Source: Gammaproteobacteria bacterium
Lineage (GTDB): Bacteria > Pseudomonadota > Gammaproteobacteria > Pseudomonadales > Azotimanducaceae
Length of the DNA: 6,123 bases
Direction of reading: 5' to 3'
Assembly (NCBI GenBank): GCA_030430515.1
Contig: JAUIKX010000222.1
Span: 1-6,123, forward strand
A model generated the notes under the pieces. It searched no databases. It saw nothing but the letters and a program-made list of their open reading frames with translations, and was not told where the DNA came from. Each line of letters opens with the position of its first letter. The first letter of the stretch is position 1. Made by a program: the position numbers and the translations under genes. Shown here piece by piece: positions 6,013-6,123 of the stretch.

Positions 6013-6123
6013 TTGCAGTACGACTACATCATTGTTGGCGCGGGGTCCGCGGGCTGCGTCCACGCAAACCGGCTCAGCGCAGACCGTTCGTGCAACGTAC
6101 TTCTGCTGGAAGAAGGCGGCAGC
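6013..6123 (+). CDS. GMC-family FAD-dependent oxidoreductase (3'-truncated)
   Basis: Only the first 37 residues are in the window; the frame is open to its last base. They form the classic N-terminal FAD-binding Rossmann unit of glucose-methanol-choline oxidoreductases. YDYIIVGAGSAGC (3-15) carries the GxGxxG dinucleotide loop (G9, G11, G14). It is followed by the family signature helix HANRLSAD (17-24) and NVLLLEEGG (28-36), where E33 should bind the ribose of FAD. Full-length members are usually about 500-560 residues and oxidise alcohols such as choline or aliphatic alcohols; which one applies cannot be told from this fragment. The start is TTG with GGAG 6 bases upstream. The gene begins 29 bases after the secreted-protein stop with no clear terminator between, so cotranscription is plausible even though the products look unrelated. 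Confidence 0.88.
   Translation, partial: MQYDYIIVGAGSAGCVHANRLSADRSCNVLLLEEGGS

Overview
The window looks like a stretch of chromosome from a fairly GC-rich, probably Gram-negative bacterium, most likely a gammaproteobacterium of the marine, environmental kind. That placement is an inference from the mix of protein families: a monocarboxylate-type MFS carrier, a YtcJ-type amidohydrolase, a GMC oxidoreductase, and a secreted protein with GEVED, LamG and DUF11 modules. No rRNA or other marker gene is present to confirm it. I see no tRNA, rRNA, CRISPR array, insertion sequence or phage gene.

Layout, left to right. (1) Positions 3-947, plus strand: the C-terminal three quarters of an MFS transporter whose start lies outside the window. 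(2) Positions 944-2581, minus strand: a complete 545-residue metal-dependent amidohydrolase (Amidohydrolase_3/YtcJ type). It converges on the transporter, and the two stop codons overlap. (3) Positions 2619-3545, minus strand: a 308-residue membrane-anchored LytR-CpsA-Psr (LCP) protein. It ends 37 bases before the amidohydrolase and is probably transcribed with it. (4) Positions 3546-3766: a 221-base divergent intergenic region that must hold the promoters for both directions. (5) Positions 3767-5983, plus strand: a 738-residue secreted multidomain protein. Its order is signal peptide, N-terminal jelly-roll-like domain, GEVED domain, LamG-like jelly roll and one DUF11-type domain, starting at TTG. 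(6) Positions 6013-6123, plus strand: the first 37 residues of a GMC-family FAD oxidoreductase, also starting at TTG, 29 bases after the secreted protein and cut by the window end.

Functionally there are two themes. The outer genes (MFS carrier, amidohydrolase, GMC oxidoreductase) are typical of uptake and catabolism of small organic compounds, although their substrates cannot be read from sequence. The central divergent pair (LCP protein and secreted adhesin-like protein) points to the cell envelope or surface. I found no convincing new biological system. The most interesting points are the design of the secreted protein (paired cysteines around its two jelly rolls, and an exact in-frame direct repeat around the GEVED domain), an LCP protein in an apparently Gram-negative setting, and two consecutive genes with TTG starts.
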